Shown: piece by piece, positions 27,074 to 35,928 of the stretch | How the letters are laid out: every line of letters starts with the position of its first letter | Numbering within the stretch: the stretch's first letter is position 1 | NCBI GenBank assembly: GCA_017792345.1 | Contig: CP051228.1 | Coordinates: 682,001-746,000 of the forward strand | Length of the DNA: 64,000 nt | Direction of reading: 5' to 3' | Origin: Mesoflavibacter sp. | GTDB lineage: Bacteria; Pseudomonadota; Alphaproteobacteria; UBA8366; Aestuariispiraceae | The notes under the pieces: generated by a model | Told to the model about the DNA's origin: nothing | What the model saw: only the letters and a program-made list of their open reading frames with translations | Database searches by the model: none | Program-made: the position numbers and the translations under genes

Positions 27074-29236
27074 CTACTCCGCCGCCTGAGCCGCCACCGC
27101 CTTCTCGATCAGCTGCAGGATCTCGCCCGCCGCCGCCGGGATGTTGGTGCCGGGGCCGTAGATGGCCGAGGCGCCGGCTTTCAGGAGGAAATCGTAGTCC
27201 TGGGGCGGGATGACGCCGCCGCAGACGACGAGGATGTCGCCGGCATCCTGGGCCTTCAGGGCGTCGATCAGCTGCGGGACCAGGGTCTTGTGGCCGGCGG
27301 CCTGACTGGAGACGCCGATGACGTGGACATCGGCCTCGATGGCCTGGTTCGCAGCCTCTTCCGGGGTTTGGAACAGGGGGCCGATATCGACGTCGAAGCC
27401 GATATCCGCGAAGGCGGTGGCGATGACCTTGGCGCCGCGGTCGTGGCCGTCCTGGCCCATCTTGACCACCAGCATGCGCGGGCGGCGGCCCTGACGTTCG
27501 ACGAAGCCTTCGATGTCTTTCTGAATCTGCATGAAGCCTGCATCCCCTTCATAGGCGGAGCCATAGACGCCGGTGATGGAGCGGATCACGGCGCGGTGCC
27601 GGGTGAAGGCCTTTTCCATCGCGTCGGAGATCTCGCCGACCGTGGCGCGGGCGCGGGTCGCCTTGACCGACAGGTCCAGCAGATTGCCCTCGCCGCTTTC
27701 GGCCGCCTTGGTGATGGCGTCCAGCGCGGCGCGGCAGGCGGCCTCGTCGCGGGTTTCGCGGATCTTTTTCAGGCGCGCGACCTGGCCTTCGCGGACCTTG
27801 GAATTGTCGATGTCCAGAACGTCGATCTGGTCCTTCTCCGACGGGCGGTACTTGTTGACGCCGACGATGGTTTCCTCGCCCCGGTCGATGCGGGCCTGGC
27901 GGGCGGCGGCGCTTTCCTCGATCTTCATCTTCGGCCAGCCGGTATCGACGGCCTTGGTCATGCCGCCCATCGCCTCGACCTCGTCGATCAGCTTGCGCGC
28001 CTCGGCGATCATCTCGCCGGTCAGACTTTCGACATAATAGGAGCCCGCCAAAGGATCGACGGTCTTCGTGATATGCGTCTCTTCCTGCAGGATCAGCTGC
28101 GTGTTGCGGGCGATCCGGGCGGAGAAATCGGTGGGCAGACCGACCGCTTCGTCAAAGGCGTTGGTGTGCAGCGACTGCGTCCCGCCCAGGGCCGCGGCCA
28201 GCGCCTCCACGGCGGTGCGGACGACGTTGTTGTAGGGATCCTGCTCCGTCAGGGACCAGCCGGACGTCTGACAATGGGTCCGCAGCATCAGCGAGCGCGG
28301 ATCCTTCGGCTGGAAATGTTTTTCCATGAGATCGGCCCACAGGAAGCGCGCGGCACGCAGCTTCGCGACCTCCATGAAGAAGTTCATGCCGATACAGAAG
28401 AAGAAGCTGAGGCGCGGCGCGAATTTATCGACATCCAGCCCCTTGGCCTGGGCGGCGCGGACATATTCCAGCCCGTCGGCCAGCGTGAAGGCCAGTTCCT
28501 GGGTCAGGGTCGCCCCGGCTTCCTGCATGTGATAGCCGGAAATCGAGATCGAATTGAACCGCGGCATGTGCTCGGCGGTGTATTCGATGATGTCGGCGAC
28601 GATGCGCATCGACGGGTCCGGCGGGTAGATATAGGTGTTCCGGACCATGAACTCCTTGAGGATGTCGTTCTGGATCGTGCCGGACAGTTTTTCCGGCCCG
28701 ACGCCCTGTTCCTCGGCGGCGACGATATAGCCCGCCAGCACCGGCAGGACCGCGCCGTTCATGGTCATAGAGACCGACATTTCGTCCAGCGGGATCTGGT
28801 CGAACAGGATCTTCATATCCTCGACGCTGTCGATCGCCACGCCGGCCTTGCCGACATCCCCGACGACGCGGGGATGGTCGCTGTCATAGCCCCGGTGGGT
28901 CGCCAGATCGAAGGCGACGGACAGGCCTTTCTGACCGGCGGCCAGGTTGCGCTTGTAGAAGGCGTTGGAATCTTCGGCGGTGGAGAAACCGGCATACTGG
29001 CGCACGGTCCAGGGACGCCCGACATACATCGACGCCTTCGGTCCGCGCGTAAACGGGGCGAAACCGGGCAGCGAGCCGGTATGCTCCAGTCCTTCCAGAT
29101 CGGCCTCGGAATACAACGGCTTGATCCCGATGCCTTCCGGCGATTGCCAGGTCATATCGGCGGCGGTCTTGCCCTTGGATTCCTTCTCCAACAGGGCTTC
29201 CCAATCCGCCAGAGTCTTCTTGCCGAACTCGGCCAT
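27074..29236 (-). CDS. Methylmalonyl-CoA mutase
   Basis: A 720-residue adenosylcobalamin enzyme converting methylmalonyl-CoA and succinyl-CoA in propionate metabolism. The N-terminal barrel has PYSEAD-like [25 protein letters not shown] and [16 protein letters not shown]. The C-terminal cobalamin domain has the DxHxxG motif in [13 protein letters not shown]. The length fits the single-chain catalytic (MutB/ScpA) type; no small subunit gene is adjacent. Confidence 0.96.
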   Translation of the reverse strand: MAEFGKKTLADWEALLEKESKGKTAADMTWQSPEGIGIKPLYSEADLEGLEHTGSLPGFAPFTRGPKASMYVGRPWTVRQYAGFSTAEDSNAFYKRNLAAGQKGLSVAFDLATHRGYDSDHPRVVGDVGKAGVAIDSVEDMKILFDQIPLDEMSVSMTMNGAVLPVLAGYIVAAEEQGVGPEKLSGTIQNDILKEFMVRNTYIYPPDPSMRIVADIIEYTAEHMPRFNSISISGYHMQEAGATLTQELAFTLADGLEYVRAAQAKGLDVDKFAPRLSFFFCIGMNFFMEVAKLRAARFLWADLMEKHFQPKDPRSLMLRTHCQTSGWSLTEQDPYNNVVRTAVEALAAALGGTQSLHTNAFDEAVGLPTDFSARIARNTQLILQEETHITKTVDPLAGSYYVESLTGEMIAEARKLIDEVEAMGGMTKAVDTGWPKMKIEESAAARQARIDRGEETIVGVNKYRPSEKDQIDVLDIDNSKVREGQVARLKKIRETRDEAACRAALDAITKAAESGEGNLLDLSVKATRARATVGEISDAMEKAFTRHRAVIRSITGVYGSAYEGDAGFMQIQKDIEGFVERQGRRPRMLVVKMGQDGHDRGAKVIATAFADIGFDVDIGPLFQTPEEAANQAIEADVHVIGVSSQAAGHKTLVPQLIDALKAQDAGDILVVCGGVIPPQDYDFLLKAGASAIYGPGTNIPAAAGEILQLIEKAVAAQAAE

Positions 29237-29570
29237 GGCGTTCCACTCCCTTTATCGGCCCGTTTCCGGCCTTGTTTGTCGGCCATCAGCCTCTTGTTCC
29301 GTCATTCCGGCGAAAGCCGGAATCCAGGGCTGTCCGCAACCAACCTGCATGCCCTCCTGGAACCCGGCATTCGCCGGACGACCGGAATGGCGTGCGTAAA
29401 GGATCGGCACAAACCGATCCAACCTTACTTCCACGAAACCCAATCATACCGCACTGCAAAACCGTGAGTCCAACGCTTCCATCATCACGCTTGGGACGTC
29501 GCAGACCGGTTGCCTATCCCCGACGGAACCGATAAGCACCCTGGATTCGATTTCAGCGGGTATCGGGACG
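29237..29570. other. Intergenic region between mutase and TyrA-like gene
   Basis: These 334 bases hold the mutase promoter side, a family B repeat (29300-29390) and about 180 bases of lower-GC sequence leading to the TyrA-like start. No RNA gene or riboswitch-like structure was recognised. Confidence 0.6.
29300..29390. repeat. Dispersed palindromic repeat, family B, copy 2
   Basis: The left half, CGTCATTCCGGCGAAAGCCGG onwards, is near identical to the copies in the 45.5-46.2 kb array. The right half (TGGAACCCGGCATTCGCCGG) is degraded. It lies upstream of methylmalonyl-CoA mutase. Confidence 0.75.
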
Positions 29571-30320
29571 GTGGCGACTTTCACCCTTGGCATATTGGGA
29601 TATGGGCATTTCGGGGCCTTTCTGCATCGCATGGCGGAACGGTTCATCCCGGACGTGACCGTGCGCGTCCATACCCGCAGCCGCAAACCCGGCGACGGCG
29701 TCTTCACGACCTTCGAAGAGGCGGTGGACAGCGACGCGTTGCTGCTCTGCGTGCCGATCGGCGTCTATGAAGAGACGTTGCACGCGATCAAGGATCTGCT
29801 GCGGCCGGAAACGATCCTGATCGACGTCGCGACGGTCAAGCGCCATACCGGCGATCTGATCCGGGCCATCGTGCCTGGGCAGCCGCATATCTGCACCCAT
29901 CCGATGTTCGGGCCGGAAAGCTACACCAAGCAGGGCGGCGACGTGACCGGGTTTCGGATCGTCATCACCGAAACCAACCTGCCCGACGCGACGGTCGAGC
30001 CGATCCGCAGCATGCTGCGCCGGGAAGGCTTCGACATTGTCGAAAAGACCGCCGACGAGCACGACCGAGAATTGGCGGAGACGCTGTTCCTGACCCATTA
30101 CGTCGGACAGGTGATCGCACGCGGCGGCTTCGAGCGCACGGAAATCGACACGGTATCCTTCGGTTTCCTGATGGATGCGGTCGACAGCGTGCGCCACGAC
30201 ACCCGCCTGTTCGAAGAGGTCTGCCGCTTCAATTCCTATTGCGAAGAGGTCGTCCGCCGCTTCGACCGCAGCGAGCGGGACGTCAAGGAACGGCTGCTCA
30301 ACCTGCCTCATTCGACCTAG
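29571..30320 (+). CDS. Prephenate dehydrogenase (TyrA) family protein
   Basis: A 249-residue NAD(P)-dependent dehydrogenase with the Rossmann motif GILGYGHFGAFL at residues 7-18. IDVATVKRHTGD and CTHPMFGPES are the substrate-side motifs shared with arogenate/prephenate dehydrogenases, so tyrosine biosynthesis or a related oxidative decarboxylation is likely. The start is GTG; the Shine-Dalgarno is weak. No aromatic pathway genes adjoin, so the exact substrate stays open. Confidence 0.82.
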   Translation: MATFTLGILGYGHFGAFLHRMAERFIPDVTVRVHTRSRKPGDGVFTTFEEAVDSDALLLCVPIGVYEETLHAIKDLLRPETILIDVATVKRHTGDLIRAIVPGQPHICTHPMFGPESYTKQGGDVTGFRIVITETNLPDATVEPIRSMLRREGFDIVEKTADEHDRELAETLFLTHYVGQVIARGGFERTEIDTVSFGFLMDAVDSVRHDTRLFEEVCRFNSYCEEVVRRFDRSERDVKERLLNLPHST

Positions 30321-30432
30321 TGCAAGTAAGCGCGCCGGGAACTTTTTCGCTCCTTTTTGCATCTTCCTGATAGACGGCCCCGGTTTCCGGCATGCGCCGC
30401 GCCGGGCGTCCGATGACAGAGAAGAGGACGCG

Positions 30433-30891
30433 ATGACCAGCATGACCCACGCGATAGCACAACTTCCGCCCGCCCCGACCCGCGCCGATTGGAAGGCGCT
30501 GGCCGTCGCCGGCGCCTTGGCCCTGGCGGTCCTGCCCGCCCTTGTGCCGGCCGGTTCGGCCACGGCCTATTCCTGGAAATCCTATAGCGGCGCCGGCATG
30601 GACAGCGCCGAAAACACAATCCCGGTCCAGGCGAAGGACGCAGTCACGGACGACAGCCTGAAATCCTTCAAGACCGCCAAGGCAACGGTGATGGCCATCA
30701 AGGACGAATGGCAGAACCGCGTCGAACGCGGTGAGGTCGATCCGGATGATGAAACGGCGCAGGAAGTCGTACGCATCCAGATGACCGCAACGATCGAACA
30801 GAACGGCCTGAGCGTCGACGAGTACAACCGCATCGACAAGGCGCTGAAATCAGATGAGGAACTGCGTCAGCGCTATCACGAAATGCCGTGA
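30433..30891 (+). CDS. Secreted DUF4168-like protein
   Basis: A 152-residue protein with an N-terminal hydrophobic segment (about 20-44, ending SATAYS) and a mature helical part. The C-terminal GLSVDEYNRIDKALKSDEELRQRY matches the DUF4168 pattern (GLs.eeYn.I...sDpeL). It is probably periplasmic, with unknown function. GAAGAGGA precedes the ATG. It is convergent with the amidase gene. Confidence 0.7.
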   Translation: MTSMTHAIAQLPPAPTRADWKALAVAGALALAVLPALVPAGSATAYSWKSYSGAGMDSAENTIPVQAKDAVTDDSLKSFKTAKATVMAIKDEWQNRVERGEVDPDDETAQEVVRIQMTATIEQNGLSVDEYNRIDKALKSDEELRQRYHEMP

Positions 30892-30901
30892 CGGCGCGGC
30901 G

Positions 30902-32323
30902 CTATTCCGCGACCGGCACCGCGACGACCGGCCGGTCGACGGGCGGGTTGCGTTCCCAGACGCGCAGGCCGCGTTCCACCGCCTCGGCCGCTTCAAGGAC
31001 CTTGCGGTCGCTGCCGGGCGGGCCGACGATCTGCAGGCCGATGGGCAGCCCCGCCTCGGTGAAGCCGCCGGGGACGGAGGCGGTCGGCAGATCCAGGGCC
31101 GGGCTGATATAGACCGTTCCCCAATCGTAATCGTCATGGGCGACCTCCTCCGGCCGGAAGGCGGTGCCGCTGGTCGTCGGCCAGCAGATCAGGTCGTAGC
31201 GCGTGAAGAAGTCCGCCAGGATATGCCAGGCTTTCACTCGCGCGGCATAGGCCCGCTCCATCTCATACCCCGTCATGTGACGGGACTGGGCGACCAGGTC
31301 CAGGATGTCGTGGCCCAGCTCCAGACCGTATTCATCGACGGCCCAACCGGCATATTCGGCCGCACAGAGCGCCCGGAAGACCGGCTGGCTGCGCGCCATG
31401 AAGGCGACATTGGGGTCGTCTTCCGAGACCGCCGCCCCGGCATCGGACAGGGCATCCGCGCAGGGTGCCAGCGCCCGCGTCACCGCCGGATCGATGGTGA
31501 AGGACGCCGATCCGACGGAGAAGGCGATCCGCATGCCCGCCAGATCCCCGGTCAGCGGCGCGGCGAATTCCTCCGGCCCGAAGGGCGGCGCGATGGGGCT
31601 GCGCGGATCGCGGCCCGACACGACCGACAGCATCAGCCGCAGATCGTCGACCCGCCGCGCCATCGGTCCCATGACATGCAGTCGGTCGAAGGGCGCAACG
31701 CTGGGCACCTTGGGCACGACACCGGTCGACGGGCGGTAGCCCGCGACGTTGCACCAGGACGCCGGAATGCGGGTCGACCCGCCCAGGTCGGTGCCATCGG
31801 CCAACGGCACCAGATCCAGCGCCAATGCCGCGCCGGCACCGCCCGAACTGGACCCCGCCGTCCGGTCCAGCGCATAGGGATTGCGCGTCCGGCCCCACAG
31901 GGCGTTGTCGGTATCCGCGCCGAAAGCGAATTCCGGCATGTTGGTCTTGCCGACGACGATGGCGCCCGCTGCCTTCATCCGCTGGACATGCAGGCTGTCC
32001 GCATCGGGCCAATTGTTGCGCAGGGCCGCCGCGCCATAGGTCGTGCGGAACCCGGCAACGTCGAAATTGTCTTTGACCGCGACCGGCACGCCGAACAGGG
32101 CGCCTTCGGCACGCCCCGCCGCGCGGTCGGCATCCGCCGCCTCGGCCGCGCGCATCGCGGCGTCCAGATCCATCTGGATGATCGCGTTGACCCGGCCGTT
32201 CAGGCGCCGGATCCGGTCGGTGAAAGCCGTCATCACCTCGGCGCAGGTCAGGTCGCCGCCGCGCATCCGCGCCGCCAGTTCACCGGCTGACAATCGGGTT
32301 ATGCCATCCATTTTTCCGTCCAT
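30902..32323 (-). CDS. Amidase (amidase-signature family)
   Basis: A 473-residue amidase with the Ser-cisSer-Lys triad: Lys in VAVKDNFD, the Gly/Ser loop TAGSSSGGAGAAL, and the nucleophile region DGTDLGGSTRIPAS. It hydrolyses an amide of unknown identity; GatA-like length but no GatB/C neighbours. Two ATGs are close, at 32323 and 32311 in frame; I used the first. Confidence 0.92.
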   Translation of the reverse strand: MDGKMDGITRLSAGELAARMRGGDLTCAEVMTAFTDRIRRLNGRVNAIIQMDLDAAMRAAEAADADRAAGRAEGALFGVPVAVKDNFDVAGFRTTYGAAALRNNWPDADSLHVQRMKAAGAIVVGKTNMPEFAFGADTDNALWGRTRNPYALDRTAGSSSGGAGAALALDLVPLADGTDLGGSTRIPASWCNVAGYRPSTGVVPKVPSVAPFDRLHVMGPMARRVDDLRLMLSVVSGRDPRSPIAPPFGPEEFAAPLTGDLAGMRIAFSVGSASFTIDPAVTRALAPCADALSDAGAAVSEDDPNVAFMARSQPVFRALCAAEYAGWAVDEYGLELGHDILDLVAQSRHMTGYEMERAYAARVKAWHILADFFTRYDLICWPTTSGTAFRPEEVAHDDYDWGTVYISPALDLPTASVPGGFTEAGLPIGLQIVGPPGSDRKVLEAAEAVERGLRVWERNPPVDRPVVAVPVAE

Positions 32324-32436
32324 CCCCCAAGACAACGACCGCCGCGCATTAGCACCGATCCCGATTGGCGGCAATTGCCGAAAACCCGTTCCGGTCGTCT
32401 TGTCCCATCGGCTGGCGCATGCTTATTCTGCGCGCC

Positions 32437-33438
32437 ATGACCGACGCACATATCTCCCTTGCCGATATCGAAGCCGCGCAGGCGAAAATCCGCCCGCATG
32501 TGCTTCGCGCGCCCCTTGTGCCCGCCTTTCCCCTGTCCGACGCGGTCGGCGGGGAAGTACGGCTGAAACTGGAAATGTTGCAGGCGACCGGCGCCTTCAA
32601 ATTGCGCGGTGCGACCAATGCGATCTTGTCGCTTAGCGACGCGGATCGTGCCCGGGGCGTCGTCACCTGCTCCACCGGCAATCACGGCCGCGGCGTGGCC
32701 TATGCCGCGCATCTGCAAGGTGTACGCGCGGTCATCTGCATGTCCGAATTAGTGCCGCAGGTGAAGATCGACGGCATTAAGCGGTTCGGCGGCGAGGTCC
32801 GCATCGTCGGCAAGAGCCAGGACGAGGCCGAAGTCGAGGCGATGCGCCTGATGCGCGACGAGGGCCTGATTTATATCTCGCCCTTCGACCACCCCCATGT
32901 CGTCGCCGGCCAGGGCACGATCGGTCTGGAACTGGTCGAGGACTGGGCGGAGATGGACACGGTCGTCGTCCCCCTGTCGGGCGGTGGCCTGCTGGCCGGG
33001 ATCGCGGCGGCGGTCAAGGCCAAGCGCCCGTCGGCGCGGCTGATCGGCGTCACGATGGAGCGCGGCCCGGCGATGTATGATAGTCTGCGCGCCGGAAAGC
33101 CGGTCGAAGTGGTCGAGGAGCCGACCCTGGCGGATTCGCTGGGCGGCGGCATCGGACTGGATAATGCCCATACCTTCGCGATGGTCCGCGATCTGGTCGA
33201 CGAGACGGTGTTGGTCAGCGAGGCGGAGATTGCAGCCGCGATGCGGGCGCTCTACCGCGACCAGCAGATCGTCTGCGAAGGCGGGGCGGCGGTCGGCGTC
33301 GCCGCGCTGCTGACCGGTAAGATCGATGCGAAGGACCGGCACACGGCCGTAATCGTCAGCGGCCGGAATGTCGATATGGATATCTATACGCGGATCGTGA
33401 ACGGCGAGGATGTCGACCTTGCCAAGGAACGCCGCTGA
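32437..33438 (+). CDS. PLP-dependent hydroxyaspartate/threonine dehydratase, EutB/BhcB-like
   Basis: A 333-residue fold-type II PLP enzyme. The PLP lysine lies in TGAFKLRGA, the phosphate loop is SGGGLLAGI, and STGNHGRGVAYAA binds substrate. It has no regulatory ACT domain. The following cyclodeaminase gene, 15 bases on, gives the EutB-EutC order known from hydroxyectoine use and resembles BhcB-BhcD of the beta-hydroxyaspartate cycle, though no other genes of either pathway are near. No strong ribosome site; an ATG at 32419 is an alternative start. Confidence 0.8.
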   Translation: MTDAHISLADIEAAQAKIRPHVLRAPLVPAFPLSDAVGGEVRLKLEMLQATGAFKLRGATNAILSLSDADRARGVVTCSTGNHGRGVAYAAHLQGVRAVICMSELVPQVKIDGIKRFGGEVRIVGKSQDEAEVEAMRLMRDEGLIYISPFDHPHVVAGQGTIGLELVEDWAEMDTVVVPLSGGGLLAGIAAAVKAKRPSARLIGVTMERGPAMYDSLRAGKPVEVVEEPTLADSLGGGIGLDNAHTFAMVRDLVDETVLVSEAEIAAAMRALYRDQQIVCEGGAAVGVAALLTGKIDAKDRHTAVIVSGRNVDMDIYTRIVNGEDVDLAKERR

Positions 33439-33453
33439 CCGAAGGGGACCGCC

Positions 33454-34446
33454 ATGCAGGAAGTTCTGATCCTGAACGAGAACGAATTGCGTCAGGCGAT
33501 CACGCTGGACATGACGGCGGTGGACCTAGTCGCCGACGCCTTCGCGAAATTGTCCGCCGGATCGGTCGTCATGCCGCCGATCCTGCGTATGGACATGGAA
33601 GACAAGAATGCCGAGGTCGACGTCAAGACGGCCTATGTCCCCGGCCTGGACGGGTTCGCGATCAAGGTCAGCCCCGGCTTCTTCGACAATCCGAAGAAAG
33701 GCCTGTCGACGACCAGCGGCCTGATGGTTGTGCATGACGCCGATACCGGCGTGGTCCGCGCGGTGCTGCTGGACAACGGATACCTGACCGATGTGCGCAC
33801 CGCTGCGGCGGGCGCGGTCGCCGCGCGCTGCCTGGCCGTGAAGAATGCCAGCCGGGCGGCCGTGATCGGCACCGGACTTCAGGCACGGCTGCAAATGCAG
33901 GCGCTGGCCCTGGTCCGTCCGATCGAGACGATCACGGTCTGGGGCCGGGACGCCGAAAAGGCCGCCGCCTGCGCCGAGGATATCGAATGGTCGACCTCGC
34001 TGAAGGCCCGGGTCGCGGACAGCATCGAAGAGGCCCTGGCCGACGCACAGATCGCCGTCACGACGACGCCCAGCCGGGAACCGCTGATCGATTCCACCAT
34101 GCTGCATCCGGGCCTGCATATCACCGCCATGGGATCCGACGCGGAGCATAAGAACGAACTGGCGCCCAGCGTCATCGCGGAAGCCGACCTGTTCGTTTGT
34201 GATAAGCACGAACAATCGGCGCGGCTGGGTGAATTGCACCACGCCGTCGGCGCCGGGCTGGTGCCCGAAGACATGCCCGTCACCGAACTGGGCCATCTGG
34301 TCGCCGGCACCCGGCCGGGCCGCCCATCCGACGAGGCCGTCACGGTCTGCGACCTGACCGGTACCGGCGCCCAGGATACCGCCATCGCGACCTATGCCCT
34401 GGCCGTCGCGCTGGAAAACGGCTTCGGCACGCGCATCACCAACTGA
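33454..34446 (+). CDS. Ornithine cyclodeaminase/mu-crystallin family protein, EutC/BhcD-like
   Basis: A 330-residue NAD(P)-dependent enzyme. The substrate arginine and lysine lie in MPPILRMDM and GFAIKVSPGF; LTDVRTAAAGAVAA and the Rossmann motif VIGTGLQARLQ follow. In paralogous pathways such enzymes reduce iminosuccinate (BhcD) or act with EutB. GAAGGGGACC precedes the ATG, and it is clearly coupled to the dehydratase. The pair may turn 3-hydroxyaspartate into oxaloacetate/aspartate; this is inference. Confidence 0.82.
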   Translation: MQEVLILNENELRQAITLDMTAVDLVADAFAKLSAGSVVMPPILRMDMEDKNAEVDVKTAYVPGLDGFAIKVSPGFFDNPKKGLSTTSGLMVVHDADTGVVRAVLLDNGYLTDVRTAAAGAVAARCLAVKNASRAAVIGTGLQARLQMQALALVRPIETITVWGRDAEKAAACAEDIEWSTSLKARVADSIEEALADAQIAVTTTPSREPLIDSTMLHPGLHITAMGSDAEHKNELAPSVIAEADLFVCDKHEQSARLGELHHAVGAGLVPEDMPVTELGHLVAGTRPGRPSDEAVTVCDLTGTGAQDTAIATYALAVALENGFGTRITN

Positions 34447-34513
34447 CCCGCGATCACGCACCCCCGCTTGTGCCGCGGACGATGTGAATTTCGTCCGTCA
34501 ATTCCGCATGCAA

Positions 34514-34582
34514 GTGTGGACATATTTATAATTCACACCTATATTACGTCTAAATAGTTTTTCACACATTTCCTTGTGTGAA
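34514..34582. promoter_or_regulatory. TTCACAC repeat region upstream of the sulfite reduction operon
   Basis: A perfect inverted repeat TTCACACA-N6-TGTGTGAA lies at 34561-34582. One more half-site, TTCACAC, is at 34532-34538, and GTGTG is at 34514-34518. The DNA is AT-rich and sits just before the siroheme synthase start. This looks like an operator and promoter for the cys operon; the binding protein is unknown. Confidence 0.55.
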
Positions 34583-34597
34583 TTAAGTGAGTGGAGC

Positions 34598-35584
34598 GTG
34601 AGCGATATCATGGACGTGTTCCCGTCCTTCTGGCGCCTGGAGAACAGAAGCGTGATCGTCGTCGGCGGGGCCGACGCGGCGATCCGTAAGCTGCGCCTGC
34701 TCGCCCGCACGCCCGCCCGGATCGCCGTCTTCGCCGACAACCCGGCGGATGAGATTTCCGCACTGGAAGACGAAGGCCGGATTGCACTGCACCGCCGCGC
34801 CCTGACCGAAACGGATGTTGCGGACGACGTGGCCTTTGCCGTTGTCGCAACCGAGCACGACGATATCGCGGAACAGTCGGTGGACCTGCTGCGCGCCGCG
34901 CGCATTCCGGTCAATGCCGTCGACCGGACCGAACTGTGCGACTTCCTGATCCCGTCCATCGTCGACCGAAATCCGGTCGTGATCGGTATTGCCACGGGTG
35001 GGGCCGCCCCGATCCTGGCGCGCAACGTCCGTGAGACCCTGGAAGCCCTCCTGCCCGCCCGTCTGGGCAATCTGGCGGCTTTTGCCCGGAAGTTCCGCGG
35101 CGCGGTTTCCGCGACCCTGTCGGACGGCAAGGCCCGGAAGGCGTTCTGGGAAGGCTTCTTCACCGGCCCGGTTGCGCAACAGGTCCTGAACGGCGACGAG
35201 GCCGGGGCGAATGACGCCATGCTGACGGCCCTCAACCGGCGGGCCAGCAGCCACCGTCCGCAGGGCGCGGTAACCCTGATCGAAGTCGATGCCGACGCGA
35301 CCGACCTGTTGAGCCTGCGCGCGCTGCGGCACATGCAGCGGGCGGATGTGATCCTGCACCGTGCCGATGCCGCTGCGGCGCTGCTGGAACTGACCCGCCG
35401 CGACGCCGATCGCGCCGAGTGGACCCGTGCCGGCCATGCCGTCGAAACCGCCGCCCGCCATGCCGAACAAGGCCTGTCGGTGGTCGTCCTCGGCCCCTCC
35501 GGCAGCCTGCCCGAAACCCGTTATGAAACCCTGCGCCACGGCGCGGTCCCGGACCGGCGTCCGGCCGCTCTGGCCGCCGTTTGA
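34598..35584 (+). CDS. Siroheme synthase (CysG N-terminal type) with degenerate methyltransferase remnant
   Basis: The N-terminal half is a precorrin-2 dehydrogenase/ferrochelatase: FPSFWRLENRSVIVVGGADAAIRKLRLL, then IGIATGGAAPILARNVRETLEALLP. It makes siroheme for the sulfite reductase two genes downstream. The last ~105 residues align in outline with the start of uroporphyrinogen-III methyltransferase (LIEVDADATDLLSLRAL in place of GAGPGDPDLLTLRAL) but lack the GGDP-type SAM loop and the rest of that domain. The start is uncertain: GTG 34598 or ATG 34610. First gene of the cys operon. Confidence 0.85.
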   Translation: MSDIMDVFPSFWRLENRSVIVVGGADAAIRKLRLLARTPARIAVFADNPADEISALEDEGRIALHRRALTETDVADDVAFAVVATEHDDIAEQSVDLLRAARIPVNAVDRTELCDFLIPSIVDRNPVVIGIATGGAAPILARNVRETLEALLPARLGNLAAFARKFRGAVSATLSDGKARKAFWEGFFTGPVAQQVLNGDEAGANDAMLTALNRRASSHRPQGAVTLIEVDADATDLLSLRALRHMQRADVILHRADAAAALLELTRRDADRAEWTRAGHAVETAARHAEQGLSVVVLGPSGSLPETRYETLRHGAVPDRRPAALAAV

Positions 35585-35604
35585 GCCATCGGAGGAATTC
35601 GGCG

Positions 35605-35925
35605 ATGAGCCTGAAAGCCCTGAAAGCAAACCGACTGATTGATGGCGAAGCCGTTTGGCTGACCGAAGCCGGCGGCTGGTCCGACCGCGTTTCCGCCGCC
35701 CGCACCGAAGGCGATGCCGAAGGCCATGCCACGCTGGAACAGATCGGCGTCCAGGCCACGGCCGACTCCCTCGTCGTCAATGCCGAACTGATCGATGTCG
35801 AATTCCGCGACGGCGCGCCGGTCCCGACCAAATTGAAAGAGCGTATCCGCGCCCTGGGCCCGACAGTCCGCCTCGACCTCGGCAAGCAGTCCGAGCCGAA
35901 ATCCCGCCTGCAAGAGGTTGCGTAA
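35605..35925 (+). CDS. DUF2849 protein of sulfite reduction operon
   Basis: A 106-residue DUF2849 family member, found next to sulfite reductase in many alphaproteobacteria. It begins MSLKALKANRLIDGEAVWL and is soluble with no cofactor motif. GGAGGA lies eight bases before the ATG. Its place between siroheme synthase and CysI suggests a role in assembly or electron supply for sulfite reductase, but this is unproven. Confidence 0.85.
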   Translation: MSLKALKANRLIDGEAVWLTEAGGWSDRVSAARTEGDAEGHATLEQIGVQATADSLVVNAELIDVEFRDGAPVPTKLKERIRALGPTVRLDLGKQSEPKSRLQEVA

Positions 35926-35928
35926 GCC

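Noticed and set aside
27290-29467. A 725-codon open frame opposite methylmalonyl-CoA mutase
   Set aside because: It mirrors the mutase codons; the mutase has full family motifs and the opposite frame has none.
30854-32290. A 478-codon plus-strand frame opposite the amidase
   Set aside because: The amidase triad on the other strand is complete; this frame is a composition shadow.
32437-34446. A complete beta-hydroxyaspartate cycle
   Set aside because: Only BhcB- and BhcD-like genes are present; no aminotransferase or aldolase of that pathway adjoins.
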